Program-made: the position numbers and the translations under genes | Part shown: positions 24,510 to 34,800 of the stretch, piece by piece | Position numbering within the stretch: the first letter of the stretch is position 1 | Layout: each line of letters begins with the position of its first letter | The notes under the pieces: model-generated | What the model was told of the DNA's origin: nothing | The model's database searches: none | The model's input: the letters and a program-made list of their open reading frames with translations, nothing else | Assembly (NCBI RefSeq): GCF_036669915.1 | Contig: NC_089317.1 | Span: 8,582,911-8,646,910 of the forward strand | Length of the DNA: 64,000 nt | Origin: Pocillopora verrucosa | Lineage: Eukaryota > Cnidaria > Anthozoa > Scleractinia > Pocilloporidae | Direction: 5' to 3'

Positions 24510-25320
24510 ATGAGCGGAATAGAACCATTTCAGTTCGAACCAGTATATCAGCCTGGAGAAGAACCACCTCAGGAAGAGAGTGTAGAACAGGAGGTAGAAG
24601 CCCACGAAGAAGACAATACTTCGAGGATGGGAAACACCGAATGGTGTTTGTGCGGCGCTTGTGCGCTTATGCCGGTGGCAAATGAATGTTACTGCTGCCA
24701 AGAACTAGAGGAGCTTAATCAAAAGTTCGACAATTCAGGTTTGTACTTATTATGTGATTATTCTCACGAGTATTTTGTTTGAAGCGGCCGCTTCTTTGCT
24801 AAGAGTGACAAAAGGTGGACAATTGCAAACTCGATCTTAGTTGTAATTGTAATTACAATTACAAGGTCTGATGGATGAAAATTATTGAAACAGTGAGGGA
24901 AAGAAAATGTTAAGACTTTTTTCTTTTTTTGGGGTATTGATAGGTGTTAGATGTATAACAGAACATCCGAAATTTGGCATTGTATGCTTGGACAGGGATG
25001 TTTTGAGCACGGCATTGGTTGCAATCCACAATGCGCGGCTCAATCCAATTCCCGACCCTATCGTCAACAGGTAAACTGTCTTTTTCTTTCTTATTTTGTA
25101 CGCGTAATTAAGTCAATCGCTTTTGTGACTTTATATCCTCTTGTTCTTTAGAACTTGGCGTTTGGCAGCCTACAGACAATTTACTTGGTAGGCACATGGG
25201 GTATTAGGAAAAAACCGGCGGAGAATCGTGCCTGCATGCGTCGTCACGGCCATACGTAAAACATTTCCTGAAGAGAGTGGTAATTACGTGGGGTTTCGAG
25301 AAGCAGATCTGGAACTTTGA
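24510..25320 (+). pseudogene. P2X7 C-terminal (ballast) zinc-domain-like protein
   Basis: Three exons read in phase: 24,510-24,738, 24,944-25,070 and 25,152-25,320, with GT/AG junctions (CAG|GTAAAC after exon 2, TTTAG before exon 3). The product would be about 174 residues. An acidic N-tail is followed by 'EWCLCGACALM' (Cys46, 48, 51), 'ECYCCQE' (Cys60, 62, 63), 'CITEHPKFGIVCL' (Cys80, 91), 'WRLAAYRQFTW', 'RRRIVPACVVTAIRKTFPEE' and 'YVGF'. This is the order seen in the intracellular zinc-binding ballast domain of vertebrate P2X7 receptors and in stand-alone invertebrate relatives. There are no membrane segments. An in-frame TAG at 25,189-25,191, right after 'RQFTW', breaks this copy; the frame stays open on both sides. 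The function in the transposon is unknown. DNA- or chromatin-associated and accessory transposition roles are only guesses. Confidence 0.86.
24841..24864. repeat. 24-bp perfect palindrome in intron 1
   Basis: TTGTAATTGTAA followed directly by its reverse complement TTACAATTACAA. It lies in intron 1 of the P2X7-ballast-like gene. Confidence 0.9.
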
Positions 25321-25602
25321 ACTTTATCCGTAATGCCCTTTAATAATGATTAGTAACATATTCTTTGCGTGTATAACATCAGACGCTCTTCTTTCCTAAT
25401 GTTACGGTTTATTTCTAAAATTTGCGTGAAATATACAATTACTTATCGAGGATATGAATTACTAACACATTTCTGCATCCACATTGCCAGGGATAGCTGC
25501 GTGGCCTGAATGAAATAAACCTCAAACCTAACTTTGATTGCTTTTTGCTACGATGATTGCTTTTATTTTCATTTGATTGTGTTATTGACAAAGTTGTTGT
25601 AT
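25321..25602. other. Kolobok region between convergent genes
   Basis: No coding signal. An AATAAA at about 25,514 is suitably placed as a polyadenylation signal for the plus-strand gene. Confidence 0.5.
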
Positions 25603-27541
25603 TTAATTGTTCGAAAATCTCGAAGTATGATTAGCAATGACATCTGCTTTAGGAGGCCGGGGTTTGCTGGCAATGTTTTCAGGAATGTGTGGTGCTGTGA
25701 CTATTGCACTCCTCTCTTGTGGTTTTAAGCATTTTCCCTCTACAATGGCATTAAGGATTGGCTTGAGATGATAATTGGTTGTCTTCTCAAATATGGGCTT
25801 TGCCACCCATTCTTTTGTATTTTTCGGAAACACTACCTGGTATTGCAGCTCCCCTTGGTTGGCACCCCTGGATACAGTGGCTTGTTGTCTACCAGTGTTG
25901 GCATTATGGTCTATGGCTGCCAACTGAGTTCGAGCAACCATGCCATTACAAGAGAAGTGCTGCCGTTTGGGTGCATATTTGGTCTGCACACTATGGTACA
26001 TCTCTAAATTCCCAGTATGACAACTTAGTGTTAGTTGCTGAATGTCCTGCAACAGATTTTTATCGAATACAACCTCCTTCAATGCATTATGAGCAGAGGA
26101 GCCAGGCCTAAGCCACCTTTTAGTTCTTGCGATAGCTGGAGGGATTGGTTGGCGGGCACATTCCTCATACAGGTCAGCTGAATCCCAGGAGTGGATATTG
26201 GCAGTGTGATAGACAATGGATATCCACTTCTCTCTCAACATCTCCTTGTCTCCCCCACATGTTTTGGCACACCACCAAGATGGATCTGATCCAGAGAGAG
26301 AGATCAGCACATTCTTTCTTCTTTGCTTTTTCAGTTAACTTTTTAGTTATACTCTTGGAAAGGTGCCACACATCAAATTAATGATCAACTTCAGGGAAAT
26401 TTCTTTTCATGTCAGCCCTAATGCCCACATGACGGTCAGTTGCAACGACCATAATTTTCCCCCCTTTTTCATAGATGTTTTCCATACTGCGTTTAAAACC
26501 CTCTCTTTCCATGGCATTGCTATTATTTACTTCACTGACCTGAACAACCTTTAAGTCAACAATCTTATCAGTTTTCTGATCAATCATGGTATATGTCCCA
26601 TATTTTGCATTATGGCCAGGACTGTCACAACGCCCATCCCCTGAAAGCCACAGATCTGGCCCCCCTAGCTCAGAAAAAGTGGAATTTTGTTCTTTAAGCC
26701 AGAACTCATTGATTACAAGTAATAAGTACTTGTTTTGAATATTATAAAATGTTTTCGCACTGAAAATTTTCAAGTTTAAGATATCTGCCAAAGATGCTTC
26801 TTTTGTAAAGGTAGAGCCACTGAGCTAAATACATGATGACAGCAACAAATTTCCAGCTGCCATCCCCTCAAGCATTGGCTGGCTTTGCCAGGAGTACTTA
26901 TGATTATTCATACATTCTAGGGTGACAAATAATTGGCTTCCTTGTGTGGATTGGTTCCTCTTAATCACAACTGCACCACACTCAGGACAGTACTTAAACA
27001 ATTTAAATAGCTCTTGTTTAAATACAATGTATTTGGTATCATCCTGTGGCTTTTCGCATTTTGTTTCTCCTTGGTGTTCGTTGTCTGATCCTGACAAGTT
27101 TTAATCATCTGAATCTTCCTGTTTTGTGGGAAGGCAGATGTCATCTTTTCTTGGAGAGACTTCTGGGGAAGCAGCAGCTTCAGTTGCTTCTTCCTTGTTA
27201 TCTTCAATTTCAGGAAGGAATACCTCTTCAGTCTGGGTGCTGCTTTCTGAAACATCAACCTCGACTTGGGTGTCAGTAGATTTCATCATTAAATGGAGAC
27301 CACGATTGACTTGGATCCCAAAATCCACACCCTTGTTTGGCAAATTCACCTGCACTGCTTGTGACTCAACCAACGTGCTTTTAGGCCCTAAATAATGTGG
27401 GAATGGATATGATGGGCTGTCTGAGGTTGATGTACTTGCTCCACAATTCACTACATCAACAGGTGTAGGCTGTTCTAAAGCTGAAGCTGCATGTTCTTCG
27501 ATTCTACAACTAGATTGTGCAGTTACAGAGGCTATATACTA
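25603..27541 (-). pseudogene. Kolobok transposase, main DDE exon, degenerate
   Basis: Read from 27,541 down to 25,603. The exon opens after a pyrimidine-rich tract ending TTATAG. An acidic linker follows, then a zinc knuckle ('YCPECGAVV' ... 'CMNNHKYSW'). Next is the RNase-H-like core, with 'LSGDGRCDSPGHNAKYG' (probable first Asp) and 'VVATDRHVGIRADMK' (probable second Asp). The C-part has 'WWCAKTCGGD', 'SCHTGNLEMYHS' and 'KYAPKRQHFSCNGM'. In-frame stops occur at about 27,101-27,103 (TAA after EDSDD), about 26,825-26,827 (TAG after LLSSCI) and about 26,378-26,380 (TAA after PEVDH). A frameshift lies near 26,285-26,305. The blocks are otherwise collinear, so this is an eroded transposase. The catalytic assignment is inferred from position, not from alignment. 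Confidence 0.85.
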
Positions 27542-28254
27542 TAACAGAAAAAATATTAACTCTGTTATGGTATGGGTTAGTGACCCTTTGAGAGAATGAA
27601 AAATGTAGGTATGGGGGATAAACTATGCTACTATATGGTTACACAATGATTCAATGGGGTTTTCTTGGAAAATATAACACCTGACCCTGCCCTCCTTTGG
27701 TTGAAAGCCTGCACTGGTTTCAACTTAGAATTTCCAGTTGTATTAACTTTTTATTCACATAGAAGGAAAGAAGGTTAAAAGAATTCATTATTTAAAGAAT
27801 AATATCCACAACTTATATCTATAGTCTAATTGTACTAATTTTGTTCACCTGCTAGTTAACAAGGGACGGGTATAATGTTCCTAGAATTAGAGAATAATCA
27901 CTTTATTCTGAAACAATTTAATTTTGTTTACCTACTGGTCAAACATGTTCAGGAGAGACGAAGTACAAAGATGACTCAGAGTTAAAAAAACATCAAACTA
28001 GAAGGAATTCCATGGCAGGATATTGTTTTGCTTAAGGAGAAGAAATACTTTTCTGTGAAAATTTAATGTTTCTCAATGGAACCTATTCGGGTGATATCCC
28101 TTAAGATATAAATTGTTATTGCCCCCAAACTGCATTCACCTTTCAATTTTTTTTTTATCAATCATGCATAAATGACGAGCAGCTTCAAGAGTTTGCAACA
28201 ACCCAAGCTTTGCAACAACCCAACCCAGTTACAATAGAGTAATTCGCGATTCAC
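27542..28254. other. Presumed intron of the Kolobok transposase
   Basis: AT-rich with stops in all frames. It lies between the THAP exon and the main exon of the transposase. Confidence 0.5.
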
Positions 28255-28590
28255 TTACTTCTTTCCTGACTTCTCTTCTGAACGTTTCTCCGATGAAAGT
28301 CGAGGTCTTTTTGATGGTCTCCGATGCGAAAAAACCTTGGGTATTGCACCTGGTTTTAGCGTAGATCTGGGTTTCAAACCAAGAATTTCTGCTTTCAAGT
28401 CTCGTTCGTAGCAGTCAGGTGTAAAATGTTCTGAGCACAGCCTGGAGTTTTTCGAAACGACCAGATCCGCTCGTGAGATCTTTGCCAGCCACTGTGATCG
28501 TAGAGCTTCATCCCTCGGAAAGCAATGGTAGGATATACCAGTTGTGTACCTCGAGTCGTTGTTACAATCGAACGCCGCGCAGAATACCAT
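28255..28590 (-). pseudogene. THAP zinc-finger exon of the Kolobok transposase
   Basis: ATG at 28,588-28,590, reading MVFCAAFDCNND. The C2CH zinc ligands fit Cys4, Cys9, Cys52 and His55 ('LCSEHF'). The THAP signature residues F24-P25, W34 and the AIP block at about 82-84 are in place, followed by a basic stretch ('HRRPSKRPRLSSEKR'). THAP domains bind transposon ends in Kolobok and P elements. A GTAAGT donor-like sequence lies at about 28,254-28,259, and the next block starts at 27,541, suggesting an intron of about 0.7 kb. The simple junction does not keep frame, so another small exon, a different splice site or decay must be involved. Confidence 0.85.
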
Positions 28591-29447
28591 TTTTAAGCTC
28601 GAAAGTAATCGAAGTAAATATTGCAACGGGGGCTACTCAACCGCCAAGAACAGATAGAAGAATAAACTCAAACAACTCGGGCTTCCGTATTTGTACATCC
28701 TTTCTTGCGTAAGCCAAGAATTTAACCCATTATAGAGAACCTATAAACCAAAGTTCAACACGAATTTCAAAATTTTATTTCCTTTTGGACTTCTTGCGAC
28801 ATTGTTAACAGCGTGCGTTATCGTCCATGCCGTTGCAAAATCCAGACTTCAAACGCGTTGCAAACTAATGGTAAAAAAGGTAAATAACAAAATATGGGAA
28901 ACAGAATGGAAGATGAAATATCTTAAATTACCAGTATATAAGAAAAATTAAAGTGGAGACCCTATTCCGAAAACATCGAGGTCAATCCAAGTATAAAAGA
29001 TGCGCCGCACATGATCTGGACACGTAACTACGTCAGAGACACAGGGTTACGAAAGCCACAATATTTTTCTCTTACACAATGCCTGGATAGAAGACCAATT
29101 TTCTAATATGAGAGGCGCTTGAATCATTTTTTGCTTCACCTTGCACAATCTTTACTCCTGGAAAACCACAAATTCTTTCCCGCGAGCAAGCCGCAGTCCT
29201 GAATTCAACTTGCCTGTTTACCTGTCTTGCCGTGTTTACCTTCATCCCCATAACCTACGTCACACGCTACAAAGAGAACCGCTGACATTCGTGTTCTGAG
29301 CCGACGTACCACAGTCAAATATCGAGCCAATTATCACTAAAAACCTTTCGTTTTCTGGATGAAAACTGTCGTTCGAGGGAAAAAAAATGACGGAAATTTG
29401 TTCCATCATACATAAATGTACGATACATGGTGAAAAAAATTACATGA
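28591..29447. other. Kolobok right sub-terminal region
   Basis: No coding block recognised. It presumably holds the transposase promoter and 5' leader. Confidence 0.5.
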
Positions 29448-29471
29448 ATTTGGACTTCAGTTCTCCTTTAA
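29448..29471. repeat. Kolobok right TIR and TSD
   Basis: TTTGGACTTCAGTTCTCCT followed by TTAA. It differs from the left repeat by one substitution and one inserted base. Confidence 0.9.
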
Positions 29472-31800
29472 GGCAAGGTAATGAATTCTATTTTTAGATA
29501 TTGATATCACTAGATGTGCTTATCTCCAAATTTTCTTTCTGTCAGTCGGTTTTGGGTGGTGTGCTCAGAAACAGGTAATCAATGAGGTGAGGCATATTTT
29601 CAAACTCTCAGTTACTGCGAAAACTGGGAGAAATGACTGTAAAAAGAATATTGATATTTGAAAACTTGTTTACAATTTTAAAGATATTTAAAGATCGAGA
29701 GCCTCCTGTGAGGGGCAGCTTAATTGGTGAGTTCTGAAAGACCTTGAAAACGCTGACTATCGCTACTACTAGCCGCTTTTTTCGGCAGCTGATGTTGAAT
29801 TTAAGCCCGTTTTTAGTTTAGTGGTTTAGCTCATAGAGATCCTCTTTGAACGTTACTTAAATAGAAATTCGATCTGTTTAACATCAAATCTTGCGCAAAA
29901 CATGTCTGAGAAATTTAGACATTTTATTCGATATTCTACCCGTAATTTCAAATCAACCTCGATCGTGCTGTGCACTTACCTGATTTGAGATTTGTTTGAG
30001 TGTTGATGGCTGGTGGAAAATTTTTAGTAACTACTTTAGAACTGTACACGTTGATACCTTGTCTCTGACCACGCCATGCCGCGCCATTTGGTCTCATCAA
30101 GTGGAGATGATGACCAACTTTTTAAAAGACTTTTTCTGCTTTTGTGGCAAATGAACAGAGAAGACAAATCAATCGAGCGATATGATATACAAGTTTTGAT
30201 TAGCGAGGACACTGAGGCATTACGGGTTTTGGACAATATTCGATTGATTCCCTTAATTTGGTAAACAAATAGGATCTCCGGTGGTCGAAAATCAGCAGAA
30301 CAAATGATGACAAGACACTGAAATGACGGTGAAAAAGACCACTAAGAGTAAAAAGCCTTTCTTCTGAACAGTCATATTGTTGAAAAAGCTCAAGAAACGT
30401 GACATTTCAAGGGAAAAAGATCTATTGAATAGAGGGAATACTTGAAAAGTGTGGGTGAGAAAATGTCCAAGGCTTTGAAGGTAGAAAATCAAGATATGAG
30501 TGGTCATAAAAGAATTTGTCACCAGAAGTGTGATTATTCGTGTTGTTGTGTACATATCTAAACTTAGGTTAGACAATTTGAAACCCATTTGAGGAAGAAC
30601 GAGTTCAGAAATCACCCGCATCTAAACTGAAGCGGTAGAAAGTTACTTAAAGGTTTCAATTTAAACGAGATCGCATCGAAAAATTGTTTTTCTTTCTTTA
30701 CCTCCATACATTGTTTTCGAAACAGGCGAAATTCCGGTGTTTCATCAATATTTACAAAATAAGTATTAACAGTTTGTGATTTGATCTTATTTTTTCAACC
30801 TTAATTTCGTTAAAATATGCAAGAGGGCAAAAAATATGTGTTATCGGTAGGATCATGAGACATATTTTTTTGAAAAGTGGTGAATGATCGGGACAAATTT
30901 GACGTCTACCTTTGAAAGCAACTGGCGTCTGGTGCAATAAATTTGAAAATCAATGGCAGTGTTGAGTCCAAACACATTATTCTGAATTGTGTTGAGCCGT
31001 AAGTTTTGTGGCCTATTTTTGCGAATCAGCTCTAAAAATGTTATCTAAAAATATAAAATCAGGTTGTGGTGAAGGGAGATATCTTACCATGAAATCTGCA
31101 TATCTCCTGAATTTGTTGAATAAAGACGAAACTTCCCGTTTTTTACATAAACGGGAACTTTACGTAGAGACAGAAGAACAGTGGAAAAAAATGTTGTACC
31201 ATTCATGGATATCTTGAATATGAAAGTGATCTTCGCAGTGATGGATATCTCGTCGAGATGCTTAATATAGCAGAAACTGAGATCACTCAAGGGCGTTAAA
31301 ATCTATTGAATATCTTCCTCAAAGGTTGGATTTGCATTAAGCATTTCATTTCCTGGGGTGTGGCTAAAGCGTATTCATATCGTGGCCATAAAAACCAATA
31401 GGACGAGCTTAAAGATTAATATCATGGAATTCTTTTAAAGTAAAAGTTTTTTTTCTTCTGTTTATATGGAGGCGGTTTTAGATCAATTTATGCTGTTCTC
31501 GCATTTCCCCCGGTGACAAAACATGCGCCAAAAATGGGACCGCTTCAAGTTGTTTAAAACGATGCACGAAAGCTTTTAGTGTAAAGCAAAATTGCAGATG
31601 GGGAGTTTGGAGAGAATGAAACCTGTGAAAAATACTTGCAAAGAAGGCAGTGCGTAAGTAACGGCCAGGTGATCCCATATTAAATGCATATTTTTCTTAT
31701 TTTGAAATTTCCTGGATATCAACACTGAGAAATTCTGTGGGTAGTCATTATCCCCAGGTAAATTTTGGGACTTAAAATCGTACACAAGTTAAATTATTTG
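29472..31800. other. No gene seen
   Basis: The first 40 bases or so continue spacer unit 3. The rest shows no recognisable exon, RNA or transposon end. Confidence 0.5.
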
Positions 31801-34800
31801 AGCCTACTATGATGATGTCTGCATCGATGCACTTTTGTCTCGATGTGGAGCAATAACCTATTTAGAAAACCATAAGGAGGAGTTATCGTCGACGGTCTAA
31901 CTCGGTATTATATGAACTCTAAAAAGTGTAAATTCGGCAATTCATTAATGAAACAATCAGAGCCTCGTAAGCCAAATTGGTGGTCATAACTACTGAAAGC
32001 TTTTGACAACTGAATAATAATGACACATTGATAGCGAACTAAACCGCAACAATAGCAGCTAGCCAACCTGCTTCATCAATAATTGCGTTATCGTTCTAAT
32101 GAAAATCGTTCTTAATTTCTTTAAACGTTCCCTTCTGTAGAAAATATCATCGATTGTGGTATGTGAATAGACGTGTTCATTCCTGCTTTCAACTGCACTT
32201 ATCCCCGGACATAAACAGTGTAAGTAGTACCACATAAATTTACACTTCGTTATCTAATAGGTAAGGGTACTCTCCAAATTCATTTACAACTGATCATAAG
32301 TAGCCGTATTGCTTTTATCAGTTCGGAAGCGTTGTTGTATGGAAAGGAATGAAGAAACCCAGCGTTATGGCAGCCCGAACGTAATTTATAGATGAGATTT
32401 TGAAACTCAGGGTTGAGTCAGAGGGTAGAAATGTCGATGCAGAATTTGCAAGTTATTGTCAAATTTTCGAAATGAAGATAACCGGCTGTGAATTCTCTTG
32501 TGTTTTTACCTTTTTAAGACTATACGACGTCGATGTCAGTGAAATTTAGGTATAATTTATTATCTAGCTCAGTTTGCTCTTAAAATTAAATACAGCGGCA
32601 AAGCTTTATTTGGTCAGAATTAGGGACAATTTCCATTTCTATTCGATAGGTTTTAAGCCTCTGATTGATTTGAATTAATTTATATAAGTTATTTAACGTT
32701 ATGAGCAACTCAGCCTTCGTTTATCGAGCAAAAAGTAAGACAAAGCAAAAAGATTACAAATTAAAGGGTCGAAAATTGAGCCGAATCATTTTATTAAATA
32801 TTAAGAAAGATGTTTTTCGTCTTGTCACGAGCGTGGGACAAAGAAAAAATTCTAAGTCCCCATGAGGAATAGGAGTAGGAAACAGATATTATCCGACAAA
32901 TATCCGCTGCAGACGAAGGCAGTCAAAAGAAAATTTCACGTTTGTTTTTGTTTTGTTTTTGTTCCTTTAGTCTGTTTCTTCATGGGGAAAAGCTCAGTTT
33001 TAGTTATCTGCGGAGAGAAATCTGACATGGAAAGGACAGGTGTATATATGAACCATTTTCAAGCCTTTTGCGCAGGCAACACGCGATTAGATATTTTACG
33101 CACCTCAAGCGGTAGTCATGAAGCCGGTGGTGTCATCAGAGACACCAGAAACATTATTTATATGTTCTTTTCTCTTTAAGAATTATTGGATACTGAAATC
33201 GATAAACTTTGTAGGGGTCACTCTTTCTGGCCAGAAGTTGGAACTGGGAAGCCTATTAAGGTTGTTCTCTTTGAAGAAATGGATCCGAGCCAAATGTGTA
33301 GTGATAAAAATGATGGATAATTCTCTTAGGCAGAGTGCGTACAATAAAAAAACACAATGCTGATCTGAGGGATATTACCAATGAGGATCGACATGGAAAA
33401 GACAGCGATATAAAATGAGCCAATAACAGTGAGTGAGCCAGCTGCTAATAATTCACGGTGTGCGTTATCGATTTACGGCATCGCTTGACTGATCTATCAT
33501 CGTCCGGGTTTACAATTGGATCTTATTTCTCCTACCATCTCTCGCAAAGAAGATCTTTGTCTTTTCCGTTGTAAAAATGGGAATAACTAATTTCCATTAG
33601 AATTGTCCTAAAACATATCAGTAGCTAAAGACACACTTTAGAAGGCCACAGTTTGGCACCTGAAAGGTAAGAAAACAAATTCAAATTTGAAAGAATTCAC
33701 ACCAGCATGTGTTCACATTTAAAAGCCATAACTTGTTATGTTAGTAAAGAAGCTTTTAAAAACTCCAGGTACACAGTTTGATTTGAAACACGGCACAGAA
33801 AACTCAGTATATTACAAATTTTCTCGTCATTATCAAAGAGACGTAGAGGCACAAAATATGAGAAACAGCTTATGATTATCATTCGGCTAAGTTTGCGCTT
33901 GGAAGGAAGTAGAACGACAAGGCTTCGTTTTGACGATAATAGTGATTCTTCTTTCAATTTTAGCAGACAGGTGTAATATCTTTAGTTGGAATTTAAACAA
34001 GTAAATTTAAAGGTGATCTATCATTAGATATAATTTCCTTTTGCTCTGCGAATATTTATTTTACCGCTCGGAACAGAAAAAATAAGAAAAAAGTAAGCAA
34101 TCAAGAAAAAGGCGAGCAACTCGAAAACAAAACGAAAGCGTAAAAAGCTGAGGGAGATAAACTGAGCCGCTTTCTTTCACAAGCCCCTTTCAAAATATTT
34201 GTTCTTCATAGTGATCATTTAAAAAGCTAATTTGAATAATTGTTATAATCGTAGGTAAATGCATATGTATTTAATTTAAAGAAAAGGTTGCCAGTTTTGC
34301 ACTGATCACAGTCAGAAAGTGGTTTGCTAGATTTTAGTAGCGATTACTTGGGAAATATGGAAGGATCGAGGGTTAAATAGATCAAGCAGACGAAGCAGTT
34401 TCTAAACGATGAGGAACCAGCGTCATTAAGGTGGGATTTTGGGTAGTTTTAATTTAATTCCATCTTGAAAAGATGACTATATTCTCTTCCTCTTACCTAG
34501 CCTGTGGTCGAGAATGATTCAGTTAAAAAGGTTCTCAGAGGCAGATGACCACTGTTCTTCAGTTTATTAACATCTAATGAGATTTAATTGAGATGTACAA
34601 GACACGATACGTTGGAAGTTTTTCAAGCGGATTCTGTATTTTTGACCGCATTTTTCAAATGCCAACATGGTCACAGAGTGGTCGGCCAGGGAATATGATA
34701 GCGGAGAGGCAGGATGCTAAGCTTGTCACATACGAACTTTGTAAAGGCGCGAGGTACTGGGATCTTTTGTAATGACCCATGCTCTTGTCAAATGACATCT

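Larger units (their letters stand above)
24231..29467. mobile_element. Kolobok-type DNA transposon, 5.24 kb
   Basis: Terminal inverted repeats AGGAGAACTGAAGCCAAA (24,231-24,248) and, at the right end, the complement of AGGAGAACTGAAGTCCAAA. The flanks are TTAA at 24,227-24,230 and 29,468-29,471. The paralogous empty site at about 14,140 reads CAGTTCTTAAGGCAAGG with one TTAA, which shows TTAA was the duplicated target. TTAA duplication plus a THAP-domain DDE transposase are the known hallmarks of the Kolobok superfamily. The left half carries a spliced plus-strand P2X7-ballast-like gene. The right half carries the transposase on the minus strand, convergent with it. Both genes have stop codons, so this copy is inactive as it stands. 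Confidence 0.9.

Noticed and set aside
24781..24794. GAAGCGGCCGCTTC palindrome with a NotI site, a possible vector or adapter trace
   Set aside because: Isolated, inside the transposon and flanked by normal genomic sequence on both sides.
25768..26111. Plus-strand open frames of 79 and 110 codons
   Set aside because: Shadows of the minus-strand Kolobok transposase.
30076..30264. 62-codon open frame from ATG
   Set aside because: No motif, no paralogue in the duplicated blocks, and length within chance for this composition.
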